Below are positions 28,868 through 40,412 of a stretch of 64,000 nucleotides of DNA, piece after piece. Source of the stretch: Rotaria macrura (taxonomy: Eukaryota > Rotifera > Eurotatoria > Philodinida > Philodinidae); contig OENT01000395.1 of NCBI GenBank assembly GCA_900239685.1, positions 59,621 to 123,620 on the forward strand. The letters are read 5' to 3'. The position numbers and the translations under genes were made by a program. The notes beneath the pieces were generated by a model. That model did no database searches and was not told the origin of the DNA. It saw only the letters and a list, made by a program, of their open reading frames with translations. Position 1 is the stretch's first letter; every line of letters begins with the position of its first letter.

Positions 28868-30069
28868 AACTTTGTTTATTTCGAAATAAAACATTCTTAT
28901 TTGATATGTTGATTTCTGATGATAATGTTCGGACTCGAAAACGAATACATTCAAATGTGATCCGATTATTGCATGAAAAGTGATACCTTCGAAGTCATTA
29001 TAAACATCTCGTTATTTAGGGAGAGTTCTCTTAGCCTTTGTAATGTCTTGAAAATGATTTGTTTCGACTACATGCTGTTCATCCGACTAAATTATAAATT
29101 GAAACTAAATCAAACTTCATCCTAAGAATCATTGACGATGGGATACGAGTCAATATTAAACTATTTGTTTTTTTCATAGCTCGATTAAGAAATAGACAAG
29201 AAAAACGTTGAACGTAATTTTTCAACATCTCAACGTTTAGTGCATGCGGCTTGAAATAGCTCTTCGTCGAATGAAGATGGGCGAGTTCTCAACCTAGACA
29301 TTATTGTTGATACTAGTGGAAATCAAGTTTTTTATTCATGAAGAAGATATATTTTTTTTTGAAGACCCTAACTGGCCAAAGTATTTTTGTGACGTTTTTT
29401 CTTTTGAATAACATTCGTGTTCAAATAAACTGTACCGATCAGATTTTTTCTACTGCAACAAAGAAGATTAACAATTGGCTAAATCTTTTTTATCACTACA
29501 AAACTGAAATGTCTTCGAACTTTTCATTCGAACGAAAATCTTACACATCGATCAATTCCGATTTGAAATTACTCTTTGTTCTAGTTGAAGATGTCATGCT
29601 GACATGTCACTCATAAGTGTTTTTGGCTCAGGCCATTGATACTTGAAAAAAGTCATATCAACCAAAAATAACATAACTATATGCGTCTACTTAGAAATCG
29701 TTTACAACATCATTGAGTTCGAATTTTTAGTCAAAGTGCATCTTCTCCTATGAGAAAGATTATAAAAATTGTTATCAAGTTTATCTATCAATAACATGTT
29801 TCATATTCTTCTATCGAAATACAACATGATGTTGTATGTTTTTCTTTAAAGACAACCTACGTGTAACCTTTTTTCACGATTACTTTTCCAAGTCCAATTA
29901 CATGTAAAGGTGAATAATAGAAATATTCGATAAAACAAAAGGCATTCTTCTAAATCTCAAAATTTCTTTCAATTAACAGAAATATGATACAATCAATCTT
30001 ATTGAATAATATAAAAATACAGTTGGTAAAAGTCAATAGTTACCTTCATTTCTATTATATTCAAGACAA
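28868..30069. other. Intergenic, with METTL14 poly(A) signal
   Basis: AATAAA at 28885-28890 lies 18 bases beyond the METTL14 stop and should end that transcript. The rest, up to the channel gene, is AT-rich with one 92-codon frame (29338-29616) that I cannot relate to anything. Confidence 0.6.
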
Positions 30070-31288
30070 ATGCGGAGCGAATCTGAATTCTTTTTATCAT
30101 CAAGATTAGACACTATAAAAGAACCAAGAATACATCATGCTCCTTGGTTTTCATCACGTCTATTTAATCTATTTGAACAAACACCTCTCTATGGTTCTTG
30201 TCAATTCATAGCTTTTTCGATTGCCGTTGTTGCAGGCACACTTACAACCTATGCTGAACATAGAAAAGCATCTGTACCAATTTTGGTTTACATCGAATTA
30301 ACATTAGTAGTCTATTGTTTAATTGAATTTATTCTTCGACTTTATGGATCACAATCACGTATGCGTTATCATGGTTTACAAGGAAAATTTCGATTCTTTT
30401 ATGAACATTATATTATTTTTGATTTCATGTTATTGATGTCCTATGGAATTGTTTTCTTATTTTACGCTATCAATTATTATGATGAATCGAAACTTTTACA
30501 TGGTCTTCGGATGCTTCAATTACTTCGTTTCATTCCATTGGACCGTTACATTAAATCAATTCCTCTACTTAGTATTATCAGTTGGCAGTATCGTCGAGTG
30601 CTTGCAGCAGCTTTCTACTCCTGTTTTTTACTTGTTCTACCAACGGCTTACATTCTATGGGTTGTGGAACGTTCTATTGAAACGAATGGACAATTTTTTT
30701 TCAAAACCTATTCTGATTCTTTGTGGTTCACACTGAATTCAATGGCTACCGTAAGAAATACATTCATTATTTCTCTAGCTTTAGTTTTCACTTAGATTGG
30801 TTATGGTGATACTTGGCCTCAAACATTGATTGGTATGATCTACATATATAGTCTATGAATACTAGGTTTTTAATTTTTGTCTACTTCAAGGTCGTACGGT
30901 AACAGTAACTTTATGCTGTTTTGGTCTTATACTTTGGACACTTCCAGCAGGTATTATTTCGGCGGGTTTGACGTCAATCGATGAGAAACGTCGTGAAGTA
31001 GAACGTCTTCGTCGACCTGCTGCACGACTCATACTTGCTTGGTGGCGTTTACAAGTTCTCAAGAAACAATCTCGAAGTATGTTTGGTAGGCAATATGGCG
31101 ATGAGAAATGCAAACAATTTATTGCTCGTCTTCTTTATGCACGACTTCGTCGAGAATTTCGACGTTGCCGATATCATACCAATGATGGATACGATGTTCA
31201 AATTAGAGTTGATGTTGATCGTATTCTTCAATGTTTGCAAATGGTTGAAGAAAAATTAGATCGTATTGATAAAAAGATGCTAGATTGA
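30070..31288 (+). CDS. Compact KCNQ (Kv7)-type voltage-gated potassium channel
   Basis: Six-helix potassium channel subunit of the plasma membrane. Exons 30070-30750, 30796-30832 and 30891-31288 give 371 aa. S1 is about residues 45-63, S2 70-91, S3 113-132, S4 142-162, S5 177-197. The filter T-I-G-Y-G-D spans the first splice junction, and S6 carries the PAG hinge in LPAGIISAG. After S6, RRPAARLILAWWRLQVL matches the KCNQ helix A calmodulin site. Kv7 proteins usually exceed 600 aa; here little follows except a short coiled coil (VDRILQCLQMVEEKLDRI). In S4 (LLHGLRMLQLLRFIPLDR) the first Kv7 arginine place is His and one later place is Pro, so the voltage sensor is reduced. The Gln at the third place is normal for Kv7. 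Confidence 0.85.
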
Positions 31289-32006
31289 TGAATATGAAAA
31301 ATTTTCTCTTCAATAGTACTATCTACTTCATAAAATCCTTATTGTAATCCAATCTTTTCCCCGTTTACTAATATCTTTTCATATTATCATTATCATCTGT
31401 AATTGAATAGTATAAATAAAGTAGCGTAAAAACATGCATAATTCTACAATGTGTTTGGTATATTGTCTGCAATAATATTCGTTGTAATAAAATGAACCTA
31501 GTATTCGATTCGTGAGACTCATGCATACGTACTGATGGTAAGTCAATATTTTGTGGCTTTTGTTTGCCCCTGTAATCGTACAATTATTAATTGAAGAAAA
31601 AAATTGAACCGTAAAAATAACGAGCGCATAAATAAAAAACTAATCAGATTTCTTTTCGGAAAATCGAGCTAAAAGAAAACATCGGCTGTTGATTATCGAC
31701 TATCATTGGAAAGAAACTTTCTTCTTAGGCAGACTTGATGCTAATGGGCTGTCCTAGCATACTAATCCCATGCGCACTAATAGTTAGTTTACAGATTGAT
31801 GCAGCAAATCATGTAAATAATGTTGTCACTTCAAGTTTCTTTCTCATAAGAATAAAATGAATAGCGAAACTAAATATGTCGACAGATAAAGCATATAATT
31901 AGTATAAAAAACAAAAGCATGACAATTAATAGTTGATCTATTATCTTTTCGAGTTCCTCGAAGTTAAATATCATACTTTCATCGATTTAAGCAAATGATT
32001 CAGAGT
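31289..32006. other. Intergenic, nothing recognised
   Basis: Follows the channel gene. An ATAAATAAAG word near 31413-31422 could be its poly(A) signal. No other feature seen. Confidence 0.5.
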
Positions 32007-32395
32007 CAAGGGGGAAAGTGCAGGTTTGAAACCCCCAGCATCACAGCATCATTTCAGCATCATGGTATCATCTCAGCATCTTCGGCATCATTTCAGCATC
32101 GTGATCTTCTTTCACTATGAGCATCACAGCATCATATCAGCATCTCTTCTGCATCTTCAGTTTTTTCTTAACAATTCGGTGTAAAATTTAGCCAGTACGT
32201 GTTGATATTACCTTAGCAATACATTAGCATCAAATTCTACCTTAAATTGCTGAGAAAAAACTGAAGATGCAGAAGAGATGCTGATATGATGTTGTGATGC
32301 TCATAGTGAAAGAAGATCACGATGCTGAAATGATGCCGAAGATGCTGAGATGATGGCATGATGCTGGGGGTTTCAAACCTGCACTTTCCCCCTTG
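32007..32395. mobile_element. hAT-like foldback element with near-perfect long arms
   Basis: Arms about 32007-32168 and 32253-32395 are inverted copies with very few differences; the left arm has one extra internal unit of about 20 bases. The loop is about 85 bases. Ends are CAAGGGGGAAAGTGCAGG. Flanks immediately outside are TTCAGAGT and TTTAGAGT, an 8-base target duplication with one mismatch. CA-R-R-G ends with 8-base duplications are typical of hAT transposons. Inside each arm is an imperfect GCATC-rich short repeat. There is no coding capacity. A transcript would fold into a long hairpin. Confidence 0.75.
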
Positions 32396-32719
32396 TTTAG
32401 AGTAGTCAAGTATCATTTCTTCGTAACGAAAGCTCTCAACACGATGTTAGGTGATCAACTAAAGGTCCTTCACTACCCAGGTCGGTCAAAACGGACCACC
32501 GTAACAGTATTATAAACGGTCGTTTTTACATCGTATTCCACTGTTAAACGACCGTTTTAAGCCGCATTATGGCGTTTTAACATGGACCGTATTACGGCCG
32601 TACGCGGGCACCGTATATACGCTGTAAAACACTTGTAAAGACAGCGTGATACTTTCGTATTCTATAGAACATACGGCTGTATTACTGACCATGTTAAAAC
32701 GGAATAATGCGACGCCATA

Positions 32720-35035
32720 CCCAGGCAGACAAAGTTATTAACAAAACGCGTTTAAATAGGGTTAAAACGATGTATCAGCGTTAAAACGCCGTTTTTACGA
32801 TATTCCGACGCATTTTTAAGCGTTATACTTTCCAAACGCGTTAAACTGCGTAAGACTTTTGTAAATTGATGCGTTTTTACCCGTATTTCGTAGAACATTC
32901 CGGAGTTTTACAGCGTTCGAATGTTCGAACGCGTAATAACGCGAAAATATCTGTGAATAAAACGGATTTTAACGCGTATTATCTTAGAAGTAATTAAACG
33001 CGTATGATCTCTCGCGTGTTTTAACGCGTATTCGTGTTAACGCTATTTAATGTGTTCAATTGTTACTCATTATTTTTTATTTAGAGTAATAATGTAAAGC
33101 TGATGTATGAGTACAGTCCTTCAGATTGGTTTGAATTCGGATGTGTTTCTCACTACAATTATTTTGATTGTTATGGACATAGTTGTTGTTCGTTTTGTGC
33201 TTTCTGAAAATTTTATATTACCCAGTCAAACAAACGTCTGAAAATAACTAGCTCCAATCGTGTTTAAATTTCGTTAAAACGATGTTTTCAAGATTTCTTG
33301 AATGCATTGCAATATTTGAGAATTAAAACACGTGGATGTTTTTCTTATTTATGCTTTTCTATCCGTTAACAACTCTAATTTCACGAGATTTAACGCGTTC
33401 GTCTTTGAACAAGTTTTATCACTTACAACGTTTACTGTGATTCGATCAATGAAAAGTTTCTTGTACTTAGCAAAAAATAAAATAAACATACAGAACTGTG
33501 CAGAATTTCATGATTTGTCTTTTTAGTCCATTGAGAATGAAATCTTTGAAAAGATCGATTTTTCGGTCTTATCCTGCGAACCCATTAGTAGAAATTAAAA
33601 TATACCAACAACATATTTTGAATTCAGTAAAAATTCTCATTTCGAAATGAGAATCATTCCGACTATTGGATCCGATCGGATCCGACAGGCATCCGATCAT
33701 GTTTCTATCGGAGTTTCTCTTATCCAACGAAATCCTATCGGATTCCGGGTTGCGATTCCTGATTCGGATCCCTAGTGTTGGATTTTATCGAATCCTACTA
33801 TCGGAATCCGACTGGATTTCATTGTGTGATCAGACAGGCCTCTACTGTTGGGTTTAAATGCTAATTCGTACTCAAATAAGAAAATAGGTTTCTTCCGTCG
33901 GATCCGTTACTGTTTCCACAACCCGGATTCCTATAAGATTTCATCGGATCTTAGGATCTGATCGGATTCGGTATAGGATTCATTCACCTGGGTTCTACTG
34001 AAACATGAATATGTTCATTTATGGTAAAACAGACATATTTTGGGAACAAAGAGTTATCCTGATATTAAAAAACTAAAGATATAATATTTTCGATGAAATT
34101 ATATTTTTGATTAAATTCACATAGCGAAATTCCAAAACATGTGTTTAAATATATTCTGAAAATATTTAAAACAATGTACGTACCTTTTAAACATATTCTT
34201 AAAACATATTCATACATTTTTTCAAATTCGTCTAGCAAAACTGTATATTTTCTGTTAGATACTTATATATATTGTTTTAAAGATTTTTGAAAATTTTATT
34301 TATTGATTTTTTCAAAATATGTTTAGAGGATACAGTTGTCGGTAAAAATAATTAAAAAACAAGTCTGAAAAAATTTTATTAATCATCTAAAGAAATATAA
34401 GCATATGTTTTAGATGAATATTAGTTTTTTTTTGTATCTCAGAATAGCTCCAACGCAACTAATGCAGGCTTGATGCTCAATTTTATGAGGCATCCCAAGA
34501 AACGATCAGAATTGATTTCATTCTCTGGGCCTAATTCTATTCCATCGGAATAGTATTTTCAATTCAACTTACACCCGTAGGACTAGTCGAACGGACAAAA
34601 CATTCGACTCTCATTGTGTCTATCTTGGGATAGAATGTTGGGTAACGCAGTAAGTTCGAAAATTTCACTAAATGATATTAATGGAAATACAAACCAGGCA
34701 TCATCAACAGATAACATGCGATGTAACAATACAAAAGAATTCTCGATGACTGGCCAAGTGTGACAAACGAAAGAAAAATACGCGTAAAAACGCGTTAATT
34801 TTTGAACGAAAAAAAATCGCAGAAACTGCATACTATAGCGCGTAGATTTTCTTAACGAAAAAAAAATCGTAGAAAGCGCACATTTCTAAGCATTACTGCC
34901 GCGTTTAATTTTTGAACGAAGAAATGTTCGTTTAGTAACTTTCACACGTTCTGAACGCGTAGAAATGTGCGCTTTCGAAGATGTTTTTTACGTTAAATTT
35001 TCGACGCGTTTTTTTTCATAATTTGTCTGACTCGG
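32720..35035. mobile_element. Element B with AACGCG word arrays, inserted in element A
   Basis: Left end CCCAGGCAGACAAAGTTATT and right-end complement CCGAGTCAGACAAATTAT share CAGACAAA-TTAT followed by AAAACGCG. TA lies directly outside on both sides (32718-32719 and 35036-35037). About 340 bases at the left and 270 at the right are dense in AACGCG/CGCGTT and AACG words; the outside sequence on both sides returns to the ACGG words of element A. Interior 33060-34770 is AT-rich and holds another word block (33655-33992). No transposase seen. Confidence 0.55.
33655..33992. repeat. ATCCGAT word block (element C)
   Basis: About 340 bases packed with GGATCCGAT, ATCGGATTC and related words on both strands. 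The right end is ...CACCTGGG, whose complement CCCAGGTGAATGAATCC resembles the right end of the 60760-60965 element. I could not fix the left boundary. Confidence 0.45.
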
Positions 35036-36083
35036 TAACGGGCCGTATTTTCATCGTATACGATCGTCCTGTTCGACTTGGATATATGTTGCTGACAATT
35101 CAATTCAAAAAACTCGAAAGAATGCATTTTTTGATGGAGCATATAAGTTTTGTCCATTGTTGAATATTGTTAAAGAAAATTTCAGGACAATTCTACAGGA
35201 AGAGAAATTAAGTTTTGATGCACAAATCATACCATTTAAAAGAAGAATGATAATGAAGCAACATATGCCGTTTAAACCGAATCGTTGGGGATATATAAGA
35301 TGTTTCTTTTATGGTGCTGTAAAAGTAGTATATCCAAGGTCGATCATCCACGACCGTAAACGGCCGTATACCTATTTCTTACGGTGAAAAACGGCGAACG
35401 TATTTTGTGACCGTTTACTATCGTCATAAACGAAATCTTACGATGATTTACGATCGTCGTAAACGGTGATCGTGAAAAATCCACGTAAAAGTTCGCCGTA
35501 AATACACGCTAACTGTAAACGATAGTCGGATATCAACGTAAATTATTGGATACGATGACTATAAACACTTCAGAAAACGACTCCCATTTTTCTGTCGTAA
35601 ACGCTCGTTTACGACAGCTAGCTGTTCTATTTCAGTATTGTAGTATTTCTTTAATCATTTATAAAGATGGTGTCCCTATGAAAAATATTAGGTGGAAAAC
35701 GTGATCATCTCTCATGAGGAATAATGCAATCTCATATATTTTAAGAAAGCGTCGTTTTTCAACGAACAATCGAGCTGGTACCGATTTTGAACCTACGATC
35801 TACTGAATTCCTCCCTCAAATCAGAAATCGAGACAAATAATTCCAAGGGGAGAAAGTTCAATTGGTTTCTCCGATTTAATGGAATAACTTCCCTTGTGTG
35901 TGTCAGTGCGCGCATGCTGATAATTTCAGGAATGCCGAAGGGTCCCTGATCAATTAGGTGTATTCCCATTGGGGAGCTGCGGGTCCTTCAAGACCCTCAC
36001 TCGGACCAGGTCGAGATCAGGTCTAGAAATTTAATTTTTGTCGGGTACCGGTCCATTATAAATTAATATTCAGATCCGGTAGC

Positions 36084-36640
36084 ATTCAGCACCTGAATTA
36101 TGTGCAGGACACTAAAATAGAGGATCGAAGCATGAGCTTTTGTCTCATTTGTTCTCTCCTGAACGAATTCAATAGATTCCTCCATCTCCCCACAACAGAA
36201 CAACGAATTCCTAAAAAAATCAAAAAGCAGGATTTCACGCACTTTCAAACGTTATGTGTAAGGACCGAACGGGTGACCCGCGCTTCTTCTTGCGACTTGC
36301 TAAGTCCAAGAAAGGATACCCATTGCTATTCCCACACCAACTCCATGTTAAAGATCCTCCACCTCCTTCGGTGATCATTCAGTCAAGTAAGCACACTCTC
36401 TTACTACATGTTGCGTATCTACCTGCAAGTTCTTTGTCTCACCTGGTCTTTGTCTCGAAAAACCGCAGAGCAGCATCTCCGACTTCGATTTCTTAATTCT
36501 GCACAATCAGTATGATTCAGCACCTGAATAACGTGCAGGACACTAACATAGGGGATCGAAGCATGAGCCTTTGTCTCATTTGTTCTCTCCTGAACGAATT
36601 CTATACATTCCTCTATCTCCCCACAACAGAACAACAAATT
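36084..36640. repeat. 126-base direct repeat, 431 bases apart
   Basis: 36084-36209 and 36515-36640 begin ATTCAGCACCTGAAT and end in CCCCACAACAGAACAAC; they differ at roughly one base in ten. Same orientation with unrelated sequence between. Could be a solo pair of very short LTRs or a segmental duplication. No primer-binding site or polypurine tract recognised. Confidence 0.7.
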
Positions 36641-36672
36641 GTGAAATAGAATCCACTTGTAGGGTTTCTTTC

Positions 36673-36990
36673 ATGCTTTTCGTATTTTGAGGATTTCTCA
36701 CGATTTGAGCCTATCTCAACGTCCGAAAGTCGCTGGCAATGGGTTTGGAATGATCTCTATCGATAGGGTGAATCTTGCAACTTCGGGACGATTTTCAGAA
36801 GACGTGATTTTTGCAAGTTTTTTTTCGATGCTTTTCGTATTTGGGGGATTTCTCACGATTTGAGACTATCTGAACGCCCAAAAGTCGATGGCTTTGGGTT
36901 TCGGCATGATCTCTATTGATGGGGTGATTCTGGCTTCTTTGGGACGATTTTCGAGAAAAAGGTTATTTTTGCAGGATTTCATCTATGCTT
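36673..36990. repeat. 155-base tandem repeat, about two copies
   Basis: Units start with ATGCTTTTCGTATTT at 36673 and 36828, with the start of a third at 36984. Each contains TTTCTCACGATTTGAG and GGGACGATTTTC. Copies have diverged moderately. Confidence 0.75.
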
Positions 36991-37744
36991 TTTGGTATCA
37001 ATTAGTTTAGATATTGGTATACGTTGATTTCGATAGGATGAGGAAGTGGAGTCGCTTGTCTCTCAGTAGCCTGAATTTCGGAATTGGTATTTTATCGTGG
37101 ACTTTGGTGTAGCTAGGATTTGTGGTGGATTTTTATAGTGTGGGATCTTTGATCCGCGGTAGGCAGGATAGAATAGATTTTCTTCCTCACGGAATTAATG
37201 TCGTTTACGGTCGGTAACGGTGTATTTACGACTGGAAACGTCATGCGGGTGGATCGTTCACGTTGGTTGTTACGTCAGTGATACGGCCGCGTGGCTGATG
37301 TATACTTTTGGTCTCGGCCGCCGTACACGATACGGCGATATACTGCCCTAATACGGTGCATACCAAACCGTTAAAATACGGCGCATATACGATCGTAATT
37401 TCCCAGTATACGGTCGTTTACGTTATCGTATACGCACGTTTACGGCCTTAGTCGTTCATCGTAACGCACGTCCTGGGATGCTGTGATTTGTTAAGAATTA
37501 AAAGTTTTCTTATAATAATTGAAATTCATCATGAGAAAAACATAAATTCTCATCGGAACCCCTTTTTGAAAAATTCGTATCGTCAAAAAGTAGCTTCATA
37601 CCTTAGGAAGCAAGTATGTATGTGACAAGTTAAATCAAATTCAAATGTAAATCACTTAATCCCATTTATCTACACTCTCATCAATATGTAGAACGAACTG
37701 TTCACATGAATTTTTATTTTGATGAATAGGCTAGTAATCAATCG

Positions 37745-37945
37745 TCGTTCCACGAAGTGATCGTGGCGAAGTGTCGTGCGACGAACTGTAATAGCGCCAA
37801 AATCGAACTCACCATTATTGTTTGCTCATCTCAGGTTGTATCCACATAGAAAGAAAAAAACTTCTTGCAGCTTTCGACTTCTGAAATCGAACTCACCATT
37901 GTTTTTTACTCATCTCATATTGCATCTACATAGAAGCAAAACAAG
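37745..37945. repeat. CGACGAAGTG remnant and 84-base duplication upstream of the ART gene
   Basis: 37745-37790 contains CGAAGTGATCGTGGCGAAGT and CGTGCGACGAACTGT, the same array words as the right end of the element at 62218-63214. It is followed by two copies of AAATCGAACTCACCATT... at 37799 and 37883. The duplicated unit sits directly 5' of the ADP-ribosyltransferase gene and may include its promoter. Confidence 0.55.
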
Positions 37946-38016
37946 TAACGATCGTCTACTCGACTCATATAACTCTGAAATGAGTAAGACAGAAGTATTT
38001 CTTGTAGAGAGTAATA

Positions 38017-40008
38017 TTGATTCAGCATTCTGACTTTCAACATTTCATTTCGATAACAACGGCAACTATCTGCATTATGGATCAGAAGTCGTCGATAGCA
38101 GAGAGAGATTCCAAAAATACCGATGCCTCGTCTCGAATGGTTCCTCGAAACAGTCAAAGTCCTAAACAAAGGTGCATAATACAGAATTTCACTCTAGCGT
38201 GGCTTGACGCCAACATCGACGAATCCAATTATGAATTTTGTAACTCCTTCACACAACTTCGTCGAGTTGTTACTTCTGTTGAAATATTCACCGATGCTGA
38301 TCAATGTGCCAACTACCTGGTTGAAATCGAAGATGTGAAGATATTCTTGATTGTTTCAGGTACACTTGGTGAAACGGTAGTGCCTATGATACACAATATT
38401 GTGCAGTTAAGTGCCATATTTATTTTCTGCGTCAACAAAGAACTACATGAACGATGGGCAAGAGATTGGCCCAAAATCAAGGGCGTTTATACCTCAATCA
38501 ATTCGATATGTGAAGCTCTAAACCAAAGCGCACGGCAATGTGATCACGATGCTATTCCAATCAGTTTTTTGGACTCGAGTTCATTGGATGAGGGATCCAA
38601 CCAAAATAAAAAGTTAAATCAACTCGAGCCAAGCTTCATGTACACACAGTTGTTCAAAGAGATCTTCTTTGAAATTGCGGATGACCAGGTGGCTGATATG
38701 AAGAGACTTGTTGACTTCTGCCAGAGAAGTTCAGTTGTTCTTAGCGAGATAACAGAAGTAAAACAAAAATATAGTCGAGAAAAGGCGATCTGGTGGTATA
38801 CACGCGATAATTTCGTGCACAAAACGCTCAATAAGGCTCTAAGAACATTTGAGGTCGACGCCATTGTAAGCATGGGTTTCATTTTACGGCATATACACAC
38901 ACAGCTGGTAGAATTACAACGCGCACAATCTTCTGAATTTTCGGCCCCCTTCACTGTCTTTCGTGGTCAAGGATTAATGCCGGCAGATTTCGCTCGATTA
39001 CAAGAGACGACAGGTGGACTATTATCCTTTAACAATTTTCTCTCCACCAGTCGAGAGAAGAACATTGCCGTAGGGTTTATCGATAATTCTCTGCAACAAA
39101 CACCCACAAATGTCGGGGTGCTTTTCATTATGACAATCGATCCTCAACAATCGAAAACACCATTTGCACTTATCAGCGATGTTAGCTATTTCCAAAATGA
39201 AGATGAAATTCTCTTCTCCATGCACAGTGTATTTCGGGTGGAAGAGATTGCACAAGTGGGTTTTCATTATCACGTTAATCTCATTCTCACTGCTGACAAC
39301 GATCCGCATCTTACTGTGCTGAAAGAACGAATGCAGAATGAGGTTGTTGGTACTGGCTGGGAACGACTGGGTCTATTGATGGTAAAAGTGGGCGATGGTG
39401 TAAAAGGGGAAGAAATTTACAGAGTATTACTCGGACAGACATCGAGGGCTAGTGACAGGGCGGATTACTTGCATCAACTTGGAGCGATGAAAAAACACCA
39501 GGGTGATTACAAGCAGGCCATTAAGATGTACCAACAAAGCATTGCAATTAGAGAAGGAGTAAAACATCCAGATCTGACGTGTTTGGCTACTTCGTACAAC
39601 GATATTGGTGTGGTGTATTCCAAAATGTGTGAGTACTCGAAAGCACTTCGGTTTTTTAAAAAAGCTCGCGATATTCGTGAGACAGCTCTCCCTCCGGATC
39701 ATCCCGATTTGGCTACTTCATACAATAACATCGGCTTGGACTATGACAGGATGGCTCAGTACTCGACAGCACTTTCCTATTACCAAAAAGCACTGGATAT
39801 CCTACAGAAGACTCTCCCTGTGAATGATCCTGATTTGGCTACTTCATACAACAACATTGGTGTGGTGCATTACAATATGGGAAAGTATTCGAAAGCGCTT
39901 TCTTTTACTCAAAAAGCGCTGCATATTTGGGAGATGACACTGCCACGCACACATCCGAACATTGCTGTCGCTAAGAGTTCGATTGAATTAGTGAAAAAGA
40001 AGTTGTAG
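38017..40008 (+). CDS. ADP-ribosyltransferase with kinesin-light-chain-type TPRs
   Basis: A single-exon gene of 663 codons, unlike most intron-rich neighbours. A second Met at codon 21 is an equally good start. Residues about 53-170 form an N-terminal domain seen in other rotifer ART proteins as I recall it (contains LRRVVTSVEIFTDADQC and HNIVQLSAIFIFC). Residues about 205-425 are an arginine-type ART fold with the R-S-E triad: R316 in VFRGQG, the S-T-S at 343-345, and E395-x-E397 in the NEDEIL loop. That pattern predicts NAD-dependent mono-ADP-ribosylation of arginine. Four 42-residue TPRs (about 468-655) contain repeated LATSYNNIG and A-L-x-x-x-x-K-A-L signatures and should bind a partner. 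There is no signal peptide, so it is likely cytosolic. Target unknown. Bdelloids carry many such genes, often near chromosome ends and partly of foreign origin. Confidence 0.9.
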   Translation: MIQHSDFQHFISITTATICIMDQKSSIAERDSKNTDASSRMVPRNSQSPKQRCIIQNFTLAWLDANIDESNYEFCNSFTQLRRVVTSVEIFTDADQCANYLVEIEDVKIFLIVSGTLGETVVPMIHNIVQLSAIFIFCVNKELHERWARDWPKIKGVYTSINSICEALNQSARQCDHDAIPISFLDSSSLDEGSNQNKKLNQLEPSFMYTQLFKEIFFEIADDQVADMKRLVDFCQRSSVVLSEITEVKQKYSREKAIWWYTRDNFVHKTLNKALRTFEVDAIVSMGFILRHIHTQLVELQRAQSSEFSAPFTVFRGQGLMPADFARLQETTGGLLSFNNFLSTSREKNIAVGFIDNSLQQTPTNVGVLFIMTIDPQQSKTPFALISDVSYFQNEDEILFSMHSVFRVEEIAQVGFHYHVNLILTADNDPHLTVLKERMQNEVVGTGWERLGLLMVKVGDGVKGEEIYRVLLGQTSRASDRADYLHQLGAMKKHQGDYKQAIKMYQQSIAIREGVKHPDLTCLATSYNDIGVVYSKMCEYSKALRFFKKARDIRETALPPDHPDLATSYNNIGLDYDRMAQYSTALSYYQKALDILQKTLPVNDPDLATSYNNIGVVHYNMGKYSKALSFTQKALHIWEMTLPRTHPNIAVAKSSIELVKKKL

Positions 40009-40350
40009 GACTGTGTGCAACTCGCAGTTTGCTGATATTGATTGAATAAACTCAAATGACTATTGAGAGTGGATATAATCTTCCTTGCTTTCTTAGTGGC
40101 TCATGCTGGCGACGAGGGCTAACCAAGCGGATAGGCGAGAATAAATTGCACTAAATCTTTTTACTAGTCTCGTTCACGTTCTGTTAATTAAAGATATTCA
40201 TTTCTATATCGAAAAATAGAGATCCTCAAATTCTAAAAAACTATCAAATCCTCTTTTGTTGTGGGTACTAGATTTAAAGGATGGATACCTACTCAATCTT
40301 CCAACTCCGATGGTCAAAAGACAGAAAAAAGATTAGGAAATGTTTTGAAT

Positions 40351-40412
40351 GGTGGGCGTGGGTTTGGGTGCGCATGAAGAGAAGACATCTGACTAGACTG
40401 ACACCCGCACCC
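40351..40412. repeat. Telomere-like GTGGG inverted pair
   Basis: GGTGGGCGTGGGTTTGGGTG faces ACACCCGCACCC across about 30 bases. The first and shortest of a set of similar pairs; see 44779, 49381, 53648, 55122 and 59494. Confidence 0.5.

Larger units (their letters stand above)
32476..35082. mobile_element. Element A with AAACGG-type word arrays, split by element B
   Basis: Left end CCCAGGTCGGTC, right end complement TCCAAGTCGAAC, flanked on both sides by TA (32474-32475 and 35083-35084). The left 240 bases and the last 45 bases are crowded with ACGG/CCGT words such as AAACGG, ACGGCCGT and CCGTATAC. The middle is occupied by element B. No coding frame seen. The TA duplication and end similarity (about 10 of 14 bases) make this a reasonable but not certain element. 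Confidence 0.5.
35333..37477. mobile_element. Element E/G with CGTAAACGG word arrays at both ends
   Basis: The left 290 bases (TCCAAGGTCG start) and the right 280 bases (complement starts TCCCAGGACG) are both crowded with CGTAAACGG, ACGGCCGTA and ATCGTAA words. The ends resemble those of element A. No clean target duplication is visible. Between the arrays lie a 126-base direct repeat, a 155-base tandem repeat and a small GGTCC/GGACC cluster (about 35950-36060). Confidence 0.45.

Noticed and set aside
35770-35840. Possible tRNA from a GGTTCAAA-like B box on the minus strand
   Set aside because: No matching A box at the right distance and no stems.
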